From the NCBI RefSeq assembly GCF_000507145.1, contig NZ_AYTO01000008.1, positions 248,001 through 312,000 of the forward strand: DNA of 64,000 nt. Direction: 5' to 3'. Source of the stretch: Bacillus tequilensis KCTC 13622. Its GTDB lineage: Bacteria; Bacillota; Bacilli; Bacillales; Bacillaceae. Below are positions 7,743 through 17,310 of this stretch, one piece after another (the stretch's first letter is position 1; every line of letters begins with the position of its first letter). The notes under the pieces were generated by a model that had not been told where the DNA came from, ran no database searches, and was given only the letters and a program-made list of their open reading frames with translations. A program made the translations under genes and the position numbers.

Positions 7743-8981
7743 ATGGAAAAGCAGAAGCTTTCAGTGAAAAACAGCATCACAGATTATATTGAATGGCTCG
7801 CCCAATACGGTGCGTCTGCGGATGGCGGCGTAACGAGGCTCTTGTACACAAAAGAGTGGATGGATGCGCAGCTCGCCGTGAAGACGGAAATGTCTTCATT
7901 CGGGCTTGAAACAAGATTCGATGACGTCGGCAATGTTTTTGGAAGGCTCTTGGGCACCGAGTCTCCGGATGAAGTGATTGTAACCGGTTCACATATCGAT
8001 ACGGTCATCAATGGAGGAAAATATGACGGTGCTTATGGCGTTCTGGCGGCAATGCTTGCGTTAAAGCAGCTCAAGGAAACATACGGAGCGCCGAAAAAAA
8101 CGCTCGAGGCGGTCTCCTTGTGTGAGGAAGAGGGCAGCCGTTTTCCAATGACCTATTGGGGATCAGGGAATATGACGGGTGTATTTTCAGGACAGGATGC
8201 AATAGAGCCAAGAGACGAGTCAGGGGTCTCTCTGCAAACAGCGATGTATGAGAACGGTTTTGGCAAAGGGGTGTTTCAGGCAGCATATCGGACAGATATC
8301 AGCGCATTTGTTGAGCTTCATATTGAACAGGGGCAGACGTTGGAAATGTCAGGCCGGGATCTTGGCATTGTGACAAGTATTGCGGGGCAGAGGCGGTATC
8401 TCATCACGCTGGAGGGGGAATGCAATCACGCGGGAACCACTTCCATGAAATGGCGTAAGGACCCGCTTGCGGCCGGCAGCCGGATCATTCATGAACTGCT
8501 GCTGCGCGCGGAAGAGCAGCCGGATGAGCTCCGTCTGACATGCGGCAAAATAACGGCAGAACCCAATGTAGCCAATGTCATCCCTGGCCGCGTGCAGTTT
8601 TCAATCGATATTCGCCATCAGCATCAGCATGTGCTAGAACAGTTCCATGAAGACATGGCTGCTTTGATCAACCGCGTTTGCCATCAAAAAGGAATTCACG
8701 CCGTGATTGATGAATATATGAAGATAGAGCCTGTGCCGATGGACGAAAGGCTGAAGGCTGCGGCTCTTGAAACAGCGGCAGAAAACGGCAACAGCTGTGA
8801 AGAAATGGTAAGCGGAGCAGGGCATGACGCGCAAATGATCGGACGGCGCCATCCGGCTTGTATGCTGTTTGTGCCAAGCCGAAGCGGCATCAGCCACTCA
8901 CCGAAAGAATATACCTCAGCCAGACAGCTTGAGATCGGCGTCCGCGCACTGACTGATTTATTATACAAACTGGCTTACTGA
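7743..8981 (+). CDS. pucF: Allantoate amidohydrolase
   Basis: A 412-residue M20/M38-type metallohydrolase that hydrolyses allantoate, releasing ammonia. Metal ligands are visible: GSHIDTV (H84), KYDGAYG (D95), the CEEEGSRFP acidic motif (about 128-130), HIEQGQ and a C-terminal SGAGHDAQ. The dimerisation-domain HAGTT motif is also present. It is followed after about 15 bases by pucG, so the two form one unit. A PucR box lies upstream. Confidence 0.96.
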   Translation: MEKQKLSVKNSITDYIEWLAQYGASADGGVTRLLYTKEWMDAQLAVKTEMSSFGLETRFDDVGNVFGRLLGTESPDEVIVTGSHIDTVINGGKYDGAYGVLAAMLALKQLKETYGAPKKTLEAVSLCEEEGSRFPMTYWGSGNMTGVFSGQDAIEPRDESGVSLQTAMYENGFGKGVFQAAYRTDISAFVELHIEQGQTLEMSGRDLGIVTSIAGQRRYLITLEGECNHAGTTSMKWRKDPLAAGSRIIHELLLRAEEQPDELRLTCGKITAEPNVANVIPGRVQFSIDIRHQHQHVLEQFHEDMAALINRVCHQKGIHAVIDEYMKIEPVPMDERLKAAALETAAENGNSCEEMVSGAGHDAQMIGRRHPACMLFVPSRSGISHSPKEYTSARQLEIGVRALTDLLYKLAY

Positions 8982-8996
8982 TAAGGAGGAATGGCT

Positions 8997-10247
8997 GTGT
9001 CAGGCAGAAAAGAATTATGCACACCGTTAAGAACGATTATGACGCCGGGCCCTGTTGAGGTTGATCCGCGTGTATTAAGAGTGATGAGCACCCCGGTAGT
9101 CGGCCAATTTGATCCGGCGTTTACAGATATCATGAATGAAACGATGGAAATGCTTCGAGAGCTGTTTCAAACAAAAAATCGCTGGGCCTACCCAATTGAC
9201 GGCACATCACGGGCGGGAATCGAAGCGGTGCTGGCAAGTGTGATTGAACCTGAAGATGATGTGCTCATCCCCATTTACGGGCGCTTCGGTTATTTGCTGA
9301 CTGAAATTGCCGAGCGGTACGGGGCAAATGTTCATACGCTTGAGTGCGAGTGGGGAACGGTTTTTGACCCGGAGGACATCATACGGGAAATAACAAAAGT
9401 GAAGCCGAAAATCGTCGCGATGGTGCACGGCGAAACATCGACAGGGCGGATTCACCCGCTGAAAGCAATCGGCGAAGCCTGCCGCGCACAGAATGCATTG
9501 TTTATCGTCGATGCAGTTGCGACGATCGGAGGCTGCGAGGTCAAAGTCGATGATTGGAAGATTGACGCAGCCATCGGCGGCACGCAAAAATGCTTGTCTG
9601 TCCCGTCGGGGATGGCGCCGATTACATATAATGAGCGGGTGGCGGATGTGATTGCGGCTCGTAAAAAGGTGGAGCGCGGGATTGCGACACAAGCGGACAG
9701 GGCAGCGCTTTCAGGAAACCGGCCGATCACAAGCAACTATTTTGATTTAAGTCAGCTTGAGGATTATTGGAGTGAAAGACGGCTCAATCATCATACTGAA
9801 GCGACGACGATGCTGTATGCCTTACGTGAAGGTGTCAGGCTGGTGCTTGAAGAAGGCCTTGAAGCCCGATTTGAGCGGCATCGTCACCATGAGACCGCAT
9901 TAGCGGCAGGGATTAAGGCGATGGGGCTGAAGCTGTTTGGAGATGACAGCTGTAAAATGCCTGTTGTCACCTGTGTAGAAATTCCGGACGGCATTGACGG
10001 CGAGTCTGTCCGTCACATGCTGCTGGCGCAATTCGGCATCGAAATTGCCAGCTCATTCGGACCGCTGGCGGGAAAGATCTGGAGAATCGGCACGATGGGC
10101 TACAGCTGCAGAAAAGAAAACGTGCTGTTCGTGCTTGCTGGGTTAGAGGCTGTGCTGCTCAGACATGGCGCAGCGATCGAAGCTGGAAAAGCGCTCCAAG
10201 CGGCGCTTGACGTGTATGAAAACGCTGGCCGTCAGGCGGCGGTATAA
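8997..10247 (+). CDS. pucG: (S)-Ureidoglycine-glyoxylate aminotransferase
   Basis: A 416-residue class V aminotransferase. It transfers the amino group of ureidoglycine to glyoxylate in the last part of allantoin breakdown. The PLP lysine is K198 in GGTQKCLSVPSG. I chose the GTG at 8997 because GGAGG ends seven bases before it; the upstream ATG at 8991 is only one base from the same site and would add two residues. It ends in a strong terminator. Confidence 0.95.
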   Translation: MSGRKELCTPLRTIMTPGPVEVDPRVLRVMSTPVVGQFDPAFTDIMNETMEMLRELFQTKNRWAYPIDGTSRAGIEAVLASVIEPEDDVLIPIYGRFGYLLTEIAERYGANVHTLECEWGTVFDPEDIIREITKVKPKIVAMVHGETSTGRIHPLKAIGEACRAQNALFIVDAVATIGGCEVKVDDWKIDAAIGGTQKCLSVPSGMAPITYNERVADVIAARKKVERGIATQADRAALSGNRPITSNYFDLSQLEDYWSERRLNHHTEATTMLYALREGVRLVLEEGLEARFERHRHHETALAAGIKAMGLKLFGDDSCKMPVVTCVEIPDGIDGESVRHMLLAQFGIEIASSFGPLAGKIWRIGTMGYSCRKENVLFVLAGLEAVLLRHGAAIEAGKALQAALDVYENAGRQAAV

Positions 10248-10250
10248 AGG

Positions 10251-10279
10251 AAGCTTGCGGAATCTCCGCAAGCTTTTTT
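10251..10279 (+). terminator. Terminator of pucFG
   Basis: AAGCTTGCGGA (10251-10261) and TCCGCAAGCTT (10265-10275) form a perfect stem with a 3-base loop and following Ts. Confidence 0.9.
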
Positions 10280-10475
10280 AGTCATATGATGTGCTATTTC
10301 TCCAATCCGTTTTTCTCCGTTTGACTCTTTTTACAAATCTTCTTTCTCCGTGTTGTATTTTCTGACGAAGCAAGAGTCATTTTTTCTTCCATCATCTATT
10401 CTTTATACAAGTTACCTATAAAATCACGCTGAACTTGTTGATTCTCACAGCAATGTAAGAGAGGGGGATACAGCA

Positions 10476-11468
10476 TTGGGAAATTTGCACATGATGGTAG
10501 ATACGCTTCTGGAAGATCGGGAGGAGGCTGTGCTGGCGACCATTGTTCAGGTTGAAGGCTCCGCGTATCGAAAAGCAGGCGCCTCTATGCTCTTTAAGAA
10601 AAATGGGGATAGGGTCGGCCTGCTGAGCGGCGGATGTGTGGAAGAAGATTTATTCCAAAGAATCAGTGAGCTGGGTGATCAGCTGACGTCAGCGCTGATT
10701 TCTTATGATATGCGGGCGGAGGACGATCTTTCCTGGGGCATGGGAGCCGGATGCAACGGCATGATTCATATTTATATAGAAGCAATCACTCAGGAAAAAA
10801 GACGGCACTATGAAAGAGTGAGAGACTGCCTTCATGCTGGCAAAGCAGTAACAGCCGTTACGCAGGTTGACGCCTCCCGTTCTTTATTTCTGACGGAAAA
10901 TGGGCATTTCGGGAATTGGCCGGACGCGCCTCTGCAAGACATACAACGTACCGTTTCTACGCTTCATTTGCCGCATTTTGATCCATCTGCCAACCTGTTT
11001 ATTCAGCGGATTGAACCGAAGCCGCGCCTCATTCTGTTCGGAGCGGGACCGGATATTGTGCCGCTTGCCAATTTGGCGGCTGATACTGGATTTTCTGTGA
11101 TTGTGACGGATTGGCGTCCCGCTTATTGCACATCCTCTCTATTCCCAAAAGCGGATCAGCTGATCACCGCTTTTCCGGAACAAATGCTCAGTGAATTTCA
11201 GTTTTTGCCGCAGGATGCAGCCGTTGTGGCAACCCACCATTTTCAGCACGATCAAGAGATCATCGCTTTCTTATTTTCTCAACAGCTTCATTATATCGGT
11301 TTGTTAGGTTCGGCAAACCGTACGAAGCGGCTGCTGAACGGAAAACAGCCGCCGGCTCACTTTTACAGTCCGGTCGGGCTGTCAATCGGTGCGGAAGGTC
11401 CCGAGGAAATCGCCGTCAGCGTTGTTGCGGAAATCATTCAAACAAGAAAACGGTTGGCGGCTGTATGA
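10476..11468 (+). CDS. pucA: Xanthine dehydrogenase maturation factor (XdhC/CoxI family)
   Basis: A 330-residue XdhC-type protein that helps insert the molybdenum cofactor into xanthine dehydrogenase. The N-terminal XdhC domain contains SGGCVEEDL and GMGAGCNG; a Rossmann segment LILFGAGPDIVPLA begins the C-terminal half. The start is TTG with GAGGGGG upstream. It opens the pucABCDE operon; pucB overlaps its last codons. I see no PucR box of the TTGGTTAA type in the 228-base gap before it. Confidence 0.93.
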   Translation: MGNLHMMVDTLLEDREEAVLATIVQVEGSAYRKAGASMLFKKNGDRVGLLSGGCVEEDLFQRISELGDQLTSALISYDMRAEDDLSWGMGAGCNGMIHIYIEAITQEKRRHYERVRDCLHAGKAVTAVTQVDASRSLFLTENGHFGNWPDAPLQDIQRTVSTLHLPHFDPSANLFIQRIEPKPRLILFGAGPDIVPLANLAADTGFSVIVTDWRPAYCTSSLFPKADQLITAFPEQMLSEFQFLPQDAAVVATHHFQHDQEIIAFLFSQQLHYIGLLGSANRTKRLLNGKQPPAHFYSPVGLSIGAEGPEEIAVSVVAEIIQTRKRLAAV

Positions 11469-12082
11469 GAGTCCCCTATCTGATCGGCGTGTTTCTCGCT
11501 GCCGGCAAAAGCAAAAGAATGGGCCGAAACAAGCTTGCTTTGCCGCTGAAAGGAGAAACCATCGGATCGCTTTCCTTGAAAACGGCTCTTCTGTCCGGCC
11601 TTGATCACGTGCTGATCGTCGAGCGGACAAAACATGCTTCCCTTGAATGGATGGGAACGCCCTATCACGCTCCGCCTTTTCGAAAACGCTGGAGTCTGCA
11701 CGTGTGTCGAGACGCAGAAAAAGGTCAAGGGCATTCAGTCAGCGGCGGGGTGAGAAAAGCGGAAAGCATGGGAGCGGACGGCGTTGTCATTTTGTTAGCC
11801 GACCAGCCGCAGCTTTCCGTTGATCATCTCAATGCCCTTGTGGCGATGGCACCTGAGTCGTTTGCCGTATCTTCGTTTTCAGGCGCGCTCACCCCGCCAA
11901 TTTATTTCTCAGCAGCGTGTTTTCCTTATATAAAGAAGCTAAAGGGAGATGAGGGGGCCCGCAGACTTCTGAAAAACGGACAGCTTGGAAGAGGAGCCGT
12001 TTTGGAGGCAAAGGAAGGCGCGGAGCTGAACGATATTGATACACCGGAGGAATACGAGATGGTAAGGAGGGCGATGGTGTGA
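11465..12082 (+). CDS. pucB: Molybdopterin nucleotidyltransferase-like protein (MobA/MocA family)
   Basis: A 205-residue nucleotidyltransferase-fold protein with the signature [10 protein letters not shown] (residues 11-20) and LLADQP metal-binding motif. It is expected to make the nucleotide form of the molybdenum cofactor for PucD. It starts within the pucA stop (ATGA overlap) and overlaps pucC, indicating translational coupling. Confidence 0.93.
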   Translation: MRVPYLIGVFLAAGKSKRMGRNKLALPLKGETIGSLSLKTALLSGLDHVLIVERTKHASLEWMGTPYHAPPFRKRWSLHVCRDAEKGQGHSVSGGVRKAESMGADGVVILLADQPQLSVDHLNALVAMAPESFAVSSFSGALTPPIYFSAACFPYIKKLKGDEGARRLLKNGQLGRGAVLEAKEGAELNDIDTPEEYEMVRRAMV

Positions 12083-12912
12083 ACAGGCAAGAGCCAACAG
12101 CGAGGGTGAATATTCAAGTATGGAAACCGGCAGCGCTTGATGAAGCCTATTCGCTTCTAGAGCAGTTTGCCCCGAATGTGTGTGCCGCATCGGGCAGCAC
12201 ACTGCTTCAGCTTCAGTGGGATAAGGGAATTCTTCCGAAACAGCACCTTGTCAGTCTTGAAGGAATTGAAGAGATGAGGGGGATCAGCGTCAGTGACACC
12301 CACGTGTCGATCGGAGCGCTCACGACACTGAATGAATGCAGAAAGCATCCTTTCATCAAGAGGGCGCTTCGCTGTTTCAGCGATGCTGCTTCCGCCGTCG
12401 CCGCACCGGGTATCCGCAGCCGGGCCACAATTGGCGGAAATATCGCGAGTAAAATCGGCGATTTGCTTCCGCTCTTGCTCGTGCTTGATGCGGAGCTTGT
12501 CGTGTATCAAAAGGAGCTGGTCAGGCTGCCGCTTGGCGATTGGCTCGCAGATGAAAACGATGGAAATGCTATCGTCACGCATGTCATCATCCCGCGTGCG
12601 GAGGGAGAGCGTGTGTTTTACCGCAAGCTTGGGAGGCGCCAGGCTTTTACAGGAGCGGCTGCTGTAGCGGCTGGACGTTTTTTGAAAGACGGCGGCATTC
12701 GCCTCGCCGCTGGCCATGCCGATATTACACCTGAAAGATTATTGGAAAGTGAAGCGAAGTGGATGGTGTCAGGATGGGATCCGCACGAGCTGTACGAAAC
12801 GCTTCTCCATGAGCTGCCATTTTCCGCAGATGCTTTTATGTCAGCGGCATACAGAAAAAAAGCCGCTGCCAACGTCATCATGTCAGAGCTGATGGCAGAG
12901 GGGGGGGAATAA
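12079..12912 (+). CDS. pucC: Xanthine dehydrogenase, FAD-binding subunit
   Basis: A 277-residue subunit of the FAD_binding_5/CO dehydrogenase flavoprotein type, with the FAD-binding segment [18 protein letters not shown] near residues 108-125. It passes electrons from the Fe-S subunit to NAD+ in the PucCDE complex. The GTG start overlaps the pucB stop. It abuts pucD directly. Confidence 0.93.
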   Translation: MNRQEPTARVNIQVWKPAALDEAYSLLEQFAPNVCAASGSTLLQLQWDKGILPKQHLVSLEGIEEMRGISVSDTHVSIGALTTLNECRKHPFIKRALRCFSDAASAVAAPGIRSRATIGGNIASKIGDLLPLLLVLDAELVVYQKELVRLPLGDWLADENDGNAIVTHVIIPRAEGERVFYRKLGRRQAFTGAAAVAAGRFLKDGGIRLAAGHADITPERLLESEAKWMVSGWDPHELYETLLHELPFSADAFMSAAYRKKAAANVIMSELMAEGGE

Positions 12913-15150
12913 ATGATCATCAACAAACTGTCAAGAGTCAGGCCGGATGGAAGAGAAAAGGTCACAGGGGAACTGAAATATATGACCGATCTCAGCTTTC
13001 GCGGAATGCTGCATGGCAAGGTGTTAAGAAGCGCTTATCCTCATGCGGAGATTGTGTCGATTTGCACCATGAAAGCTGAAGAAATGGAAGGTGTGCGGGC
13101 TGTCGTCACTCATAAAGATGTTCCCGGATTAAACCGATTTGGCATAGTCATCCCTGATCAGCCGGTTTTATGCGAGAACAGAGTACGGTATGTCGGGGAT
13201 GCGATTGCCGCCGTGGCTGCGGAAACGCAGGAAATCGCGGAGGCTGCGCTGGAGCTGATTCGTGTTGAGTATAGAGAGCTGGAGGTCATTGATTCACCGG
13301 AAAAAGCGCTTCGGCCGGACGCGCCCAAGCTGCATGAGGACGGGAATATCCTGCACCGCGCGTTTTTTTCAAACGGCGATGTGGAGGAAGGATTTCAAAC
13401 ATCTGATACAGTTCTTGAAGAAACCTATGAGCTGCCCCGGCAGATGCATACGTATATGGAAACGGAAGGAGGCACAGCCGTTCCGGAGGATGATGGGGGC
13501 TTTACGATGTATGCAGGAACACAGCACGGCTATAAAGACCGTTTCCAGCTTTCACGCATATTTGAGATTCCTGAAGAGAAGATCAGGGTTGTGTCGAGTC
13601 CGATGGGCGGCTCGTTCGGAGGAAAGGATGAGCTGAATATCCAGCCGTATGCCGCGCTTTTGGCCCTGAAAAGCGGACGCCCTGTCAAAATCCATCAGAC
13701 GAGAAAGGAATCTGTACGTTCTGGCATTAAGCGCCATCCGATGAAGGTGACAATAAAAACGGGAGCTGATCAAACAGGAAAGCTTTTGGCTCATGACGTG
13801 AAAATTGTGGCGGACACAGGTGCTTACGCCACGCTTGGACCCGCGGTTCTTGATTTTTCTGTCGAGCATGCCGCGGGGTCGTACCGTATTCCGAATATCC
13901 GGACGGAAGGAATATCTGTGTTTACGAACAACGGAGTGGCGGGAGAATTTCGGGGCTTTGGCGGCAATCAAATCACATTTGCCCTCGAAACCCATCTCGA
14001 CCGTCTCAGTGATAGGCTCGGTATCGACCCGCTGGAGCTGAGAAGAAAAAATATCAGAAAACCGTATGACTTAGGGCCGCTGGAGCATCGGATTGCACCG
14101 ACTGACGGAGCGGCACAGGTGTTGAATGCCATTTCTGAATCTCCCATTCTGACAAGAAAACGCCGGTACTCCGGGTATATACGGAGCGGCACGGGAGCGG
14201 CAATAACGATGCACGGCGGCGGGCTGGGGTATGGCCGAATGGATGCGGCGGGAGGCCGTTTGTCCCTTTCAAGTGACGGCAAAATCACAGCTTCGTTCGG
14301 ATTTGAAGAATGCGGACAGGGCATTCTGGCAGCGATTGAACATATCGTCACAGAGGAGCTTGGCTGTGCCGCAGAGGATATTTCCATTGTGATCGGAGAT
14401 ACCGCAAAGGTGCCGAAGTCAGGCTCCTCCACAGCATCCCGCGGCACAAGCATGGCGTGGCACGCAATTCAGCGTTTGAAGAAGCCGTTTCTTTCTCGCT
14501 TGAAAAAACGGGCGGCAGAATGGAGCGGCAGTTCAGCCGAAAATCTTATTCTCGGCGCCGCAGGTTTGCGTGACAAAAACACAGAGGCACTCATGGTGAC
14601 GTATAAGGAGCTGGCTGAAAAAGGCCCTTTGGCAGAGGAAACGGCATTTGACTTTCCAACAACGCCTGATCCTGTGGATGGCGGACATTTTCTCTACTCA
14701 TTTGGAGCAGCCGCCGTTGAAGTGGAGGTGGATCTATTAACAGGCGAGGTCAAAGTGATAGATTGTGAGCACGCCATTGCGGCAGGTCCGGTTGTCAGTC
14801 CGCAGGGTTACCGGGGCCAAATTGAAGGCGGTGCCGCCATGGCGCTCGGCTATACGCTGATGGAGGAAGCGAAAATGACGGACGGCCGTTATGCTGCGGG
14901 AAATCTCGATCACTATTTGATCCCAGTCGTCAAAGATGTTCCTTGCATGAAGGTGATCGCAATAGAAGAACTGATGAAGGGAGACGCATACGGACCGCGG
15001 GGAGTTGGCGAAATTGGAACGATCGCTATCACTCCCGCTATTGTAAAGGCTGTCCATGATGCGGTCGGCTGCTGGATAAACAAACTGCCGATTTCGAGAG
15101 AAGAGCTGCTGGAAGCGATAGACAGAAAGGGGCTGAAGCAATGGACGTAA
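12913..15150 (+). CDS. pucD: Xanthine dehydrogenase, molybdopterin-binding subunit
   Basis: A 745-residue catalytic subunit that oxidises hypoxanthine and xanthine to urate. The N-terminal Ald_Xan_dh domain is followed by the Mo-binding region with GGSFGGKDE, GEFRGFGGNQ and, near the C-terminus, GPRGVGEIG with the conserved catalytic Glu. The start follows pucC without a gap, behind AGAGGGGGG. Its 3' end overlaps pucE by 10 bases. A decayed copy of its last ~110 bases recurs at about 17638. Confidence 0.95.
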   Translation: MIINKLSRVRPDGREKVTGELKYMTDLSFRGMLHGKVLRSAYPHAEIVSICTMKAEEMEGVRAVVTHKDVPGLNRFGIVIPDQPVLCENRVRYVGDAIAAVAAETQEIAEAALELIRVEYRELEVIDSPEKALRPDAPKLHEDGNILHRAFFSNGDVEEGFQTSDTVLEETYELPRQMHTYMETEGGTAVPEDDGGFTMYAGTQHGYKDRFQLSRIFEIPEEKIRVVSSPMGGSFGGKDELNIQPYAALLALKSGRPVKIHQTRKESVRSGIKRHPMKVTIKTGADQTGKLLAHDVKIVADTGAYATLGPAVLDFSVEHAAGSYRIPNIRTEGISVFTNNGVAGEFRGFGGNQITFALETHLDRLSDRLGIDPLELRRKNIRKPYDLGPLEHRIAPTDGAAQVLNAISESPILTRKRRYSGYIRSGTGAAITMHGGGLGYGRMDAAGGRLSLSSDGKITASFGFEECGQGILAAIEHIVTEELGCAAEDISIVIGDTAKVPKSGSSTASRGTSMAWHAIQRLKKPFLSRLKKRAAEWSGSSAENLILGAAGLRDKNTEALMVTYKELAEKGPLAEETAFDFPTTPDPVDGGHFLYSFGAAAVEVEVDLLTGEVKVIDCEHAIAAGPVVSPQGYRGQIEGGAAMALGYTLMEEAKMTDGRYAAGNLDHYLIPVVKDVPCMKVIAIEELMKGDAYGPRGVGEIGTIAITPAIVKAVHDAVGCWINKLPISREELLEAIDRKGLKQWT

Positions 15151-15662
15151 AAGAAGCTGGCTTACTTCCTGTAAAAAAGGGACAGTACCGAATGACCGTA
15201 AATGGGCAGGAGCGTGAGGTGACAGCCATTCCCACGGCTCGTCTAAGTGACCTGCTTAGAAAGGAATGTCAGCTGACCGGGACAAAGGTGTCCTGCGGAA
15301 TCGGCCGCTGCGGAGCATGCTCCATCCTAATTGACGGAAGGCTGGCCAATGCGTGCATGACGATGGCCTATCAAGCAGACGGCCACTCCATCACAACCAT
15401 CGAGGGGCTTCAAAAAGAAGAGCTGGATATGTGCCAAACCGCTTTCTTGGAAGAAGGCGGCTTCCAATGCGGCTACTGTACGCCGGGAATGATCATTGCG
15501 CTTAAAGCATTGTTCGAAGAAAACCCGCATCCCACAGATGAAGACATAGAAGAAGGACTGGCAGGGAATTTGTGCAGATGTACCGGTTACGGCGGAATTA
15601 TACGGTCGGCCTGCAGGATAAGAAAAGAGTTGAACAGAGGAAAAGTGAAGTCCGATTTTTAA
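15141..15662 (+). CDS. pucE: Xanthine dehydrogenase, [2Fe-2S] subunit
   Basis: A 173-residue ferredoxin-like subunit with all eight cluster cysteines: C52, C57, C60 and C72 for the plant-type cluster, and C110, C113, C145 and C147 (GYCTPGM, NLCRCTGY) for the second cluster. It relays electrons from PucD to PucC. It overlaps the end of pucD and carries its terminator across its stop. The native operon ends here and the accessory insert begins. Confidence 0.95.
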   Translation: MDVKEAGLLPVKKGQYRMTVNGQEREVTAIPTARLSDLLRKECQLTGTKVSCGIGRCGACSILIDGRLANACMTMAYQADGHSITTIEGLQKEELDMCQTAFLEEGGFQCGYCTPGMIIALKALFEENPHPTDEDIEEGLAGNLCRCTGYGGIIRSACRIRKELNRGKVKSDF

Positions 15663-15675
15663 AGTCGGACTTCAC
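15644..15675 (+). terminator. Terminator of pucABCDE
   Basis: AGTGAAGTCCGA (15644-15655) pairs with TCGGACTTCACT (15664-15675). The loop contains the pucE stop. No long T run follows. Confidence 0.7.
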
Positions 15676-15773
15676 TCGTGTGAAAAATTGATTTTTGCAA
15701 TTGGACGATTAAGGGACATTCGTTTATGTTCTCGACGCCAATACGAGACACTTGATCTCGCAATCATTTCTTC

Positions 15774-15992
15774 TTATAAATCACTAACACCAGCCAATAA
15801 ACCGATAAGACTCAAAAAAATGGTGATCGCAAGGAAAGCCCAGACTAACGCAGCGAATGGCGTGTTGATTCCCACGCCTTCTTTCCATTTGAAATTCCGG
15901 CTTGTTCTGAACTTTCCCAGCTGAATACATAAAATCACATTTAACAATACTGATATGGCAAGTGCTGCTACTAAATATAAGTTCAAACCCAT
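15774..15992 (-). CDS. Small two-helix membrane protein
   Basis: A 72-residue protein with two clear hydrophobic helices (LVAALAISVLLNVILCIQL and FAALVWAFLAITIFLSLIG) joined by a basic, Trp-containing loop. The ATG at 15992 follows GAAAGG closely; a TTG three bases further upstream is possible. Stop at 15774. It lies in the insert between pucE and rap and is not part of purine catabolism as known. Function unknown. Confidence 0.6.
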   Translation of the reverse strand: MGLNLYLVAALAISVLLNVILCIQLGKFRTSRNFKWKEGVGINTPFAALVWAFLAITIFLSLIGLLAGVSDL

Positions 15993-16114
15993 CAACCTTT
16001 CTTTTTAGGCTTTCCTCTAGTGTAATCGATAAGCAGATGTGGATTTCAAGAGTCATTATTATGTTTTTTAAAAAATATAGATGATGACGTTACGAAACTA
16101 ACAAAAGAAAAAGT

Positions 16115-16131
16115 TTGCGGTTTTTTTGCGG
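16115..16131 (+). promoter_or_regulatory. Two ComA-like half sites upstream of rap
   Basis: TTGCGG occurs at 16115-16120 and 16126-16131, in direct orientation. TTGCGG is the left half of the ComA recognition element that activates several rap genes. They lie about 35-50 bases upstream of the likely rap start point. Confidence 0.5.
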
Positions 16132-16153
16132 TCTTACATATTTTTGGTAATGT

Positions 16154-16159
16154 TATAAT
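16154..16159 (+). promoter_or_regulatory. -10 element of rap promoter
   Basis: A consensus TATAAT without a good -35 at the correct spacing, consistent with an activator-dependent rap promoter. Confidence 0.5.
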
Positions 16160-16182
16160 ATTACATAAAAAGGAGGGATCCT

Positions 16183-17310
16183 GTGAATCCGGTTTTACCT
16201 TCGTCGGAAGTTGGCGTCAAAATCAATGAATGGTATAAGATGATTCGTCAATTTAGTGTCCCGGATGCAGAGATTTTAAAGGCTGAGGTGGAGCAAGAAA
16301 TCAATCAGATGGAAGAGGATGAATATTTGCTGATTTATTTCTCATTAATGAAATTCCGTCATCAGCTCATGTTAGATTATTTGGAACCTGTAACAACACG
16401 TATAAGACCAACTATTGAGGAACTTCTTGAAAAAATTGAGGCTTCAAATAAAGGCATATCTGGCCTGTTGTCGTATTATTCTCTGTTTTTCAGAGGGATG
16501 TACGAGTTTGATAAGAAGCAATACATGAAAGCTATTTACTATTATAGAGAAGCCGAAAAGCAGCTTATACATGTCCCTGATGAGATCGAAAGGGCAGAGT
16601 TTCATTTTAAGTTAGCTGAAGCATATTATGGTATGAAGCAAAGTCATGTGTCTATGCATCACGTTAAACAAGCATTGGATATTTATAATCAATATGAACT
16701 TTATAAGGTGCGAAAAGTCCAATGTATGTTTGTTATTTCAGGGAATTATATTGATTTTAAACGTTATGAAAAAAGTCAGCCGCATCTTGAAAAAGCATTA
16801 GAGTTATCTAGGGAATTGAATAACAAGAGGTTGATTAGTTCTGCGTTATATAATTTAGGCACAAATTTTGCTGACAGTGGTGATTACGAGCAAGCGGAAG
16901 TATTCATGAAGCAAGCTGTGGAAATAACAGAAAAAGAAAAGCTCACAAACTTGCCACATTCTTTATTTTCTTATGCAAAAATCCTTTTCAAACAAGGAAA
17001 AATGAATGAAGCTATCCAAGTAAGTAAGAAAGGTTTGTCAGCAGCTCTTTATCAAGGTGATGAGCTCTTCGCAAAATTACAGGGTTATTTAAAAGCTCTT
17101 TACGTTGATGCGGTGGATCAACATGGAGTTAATCAGACCATAGAATACTTAGAAAAGAATAAGAACTATTCGTATGTTGAAGACATTGCCTGTGAGACCG
17201 CAGCTGCTTTTGCAAACTCAAAAGAATTTGAAACATCCTATGTTTATCATCAGAAAATGGTTGAGACTCAAACACAAATTCAAAGGGGAGAATGCCTGTA
17301 TGACTTTTAA
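16183..17310 (+). CDS. Rap-family phosphatase/ComA-type regulator protein
   Basis: A 375-residue Rap protein: an N-terminal three-helix bundle (WYKMIRQFSV...EEDEYLLIYFSLMKFRHQLML) followed by tetratricopeptide repeats to the C-terminus. Rap proteins dephosphorylate Spo0F or sequester ComA or DegU and are inhibited by a cognate Phr pentapeptide. The GTG start has AAAAGGAGGG upstream. A phr gene overlaps its 3' end by 11 bases. The protein differs from the 168 Rap sequences I can recall, so no letter is assigned. Residues diagnostic for Spo0F or ComA targeting were not resolved. Located inside the puc cluster. Confidence 0.93.
   Translation: MNPVLPSSEVGVKINEWYKMIRQFSVPDAEILKAEVEQEINQMEEDEYLLIYFSLMKFRHQLMLDYLEPVTTRIRPTIEELLEKIEASNKGISGLLSYYSLFFRGMYEFDKKQYMKAIYYYREAEKQLIHVPDEIERAEFHFKLAEAYYGMKQSHVSMHHVKQALDIYNQYELYKVRKVQCMFVISGNYIDFKRYEKSQPHLEKALELSRELNNKRLISSALYNLGTNFADSGDYEQAEVFMKQAVEITEKEKLTNLPHSLFSYAKILFKQGKMNEAIQVSKKGLSAALYQGDELFAKLQGYLKALYVDAVDQHGVNQTIEYLEKNKNYSYVEDIACETAAAFANSKEFETSYVYHQKMVETQTQIQRGECLYDF

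Noticed and set aside
9207-9692. 161-codon minus-strand ORF inside pucG
   Set aside because: It runs antisense within the highly conserved pucG, has no ribosome site and encodes a Cys/Arg/His-rich string typical of shadow frames.
12157-12717. 186-codon minus-strand ORF inside pucC
   Set aside because: Antisense to a well-conserved flavoprotein gene, with no start signal or family motif.
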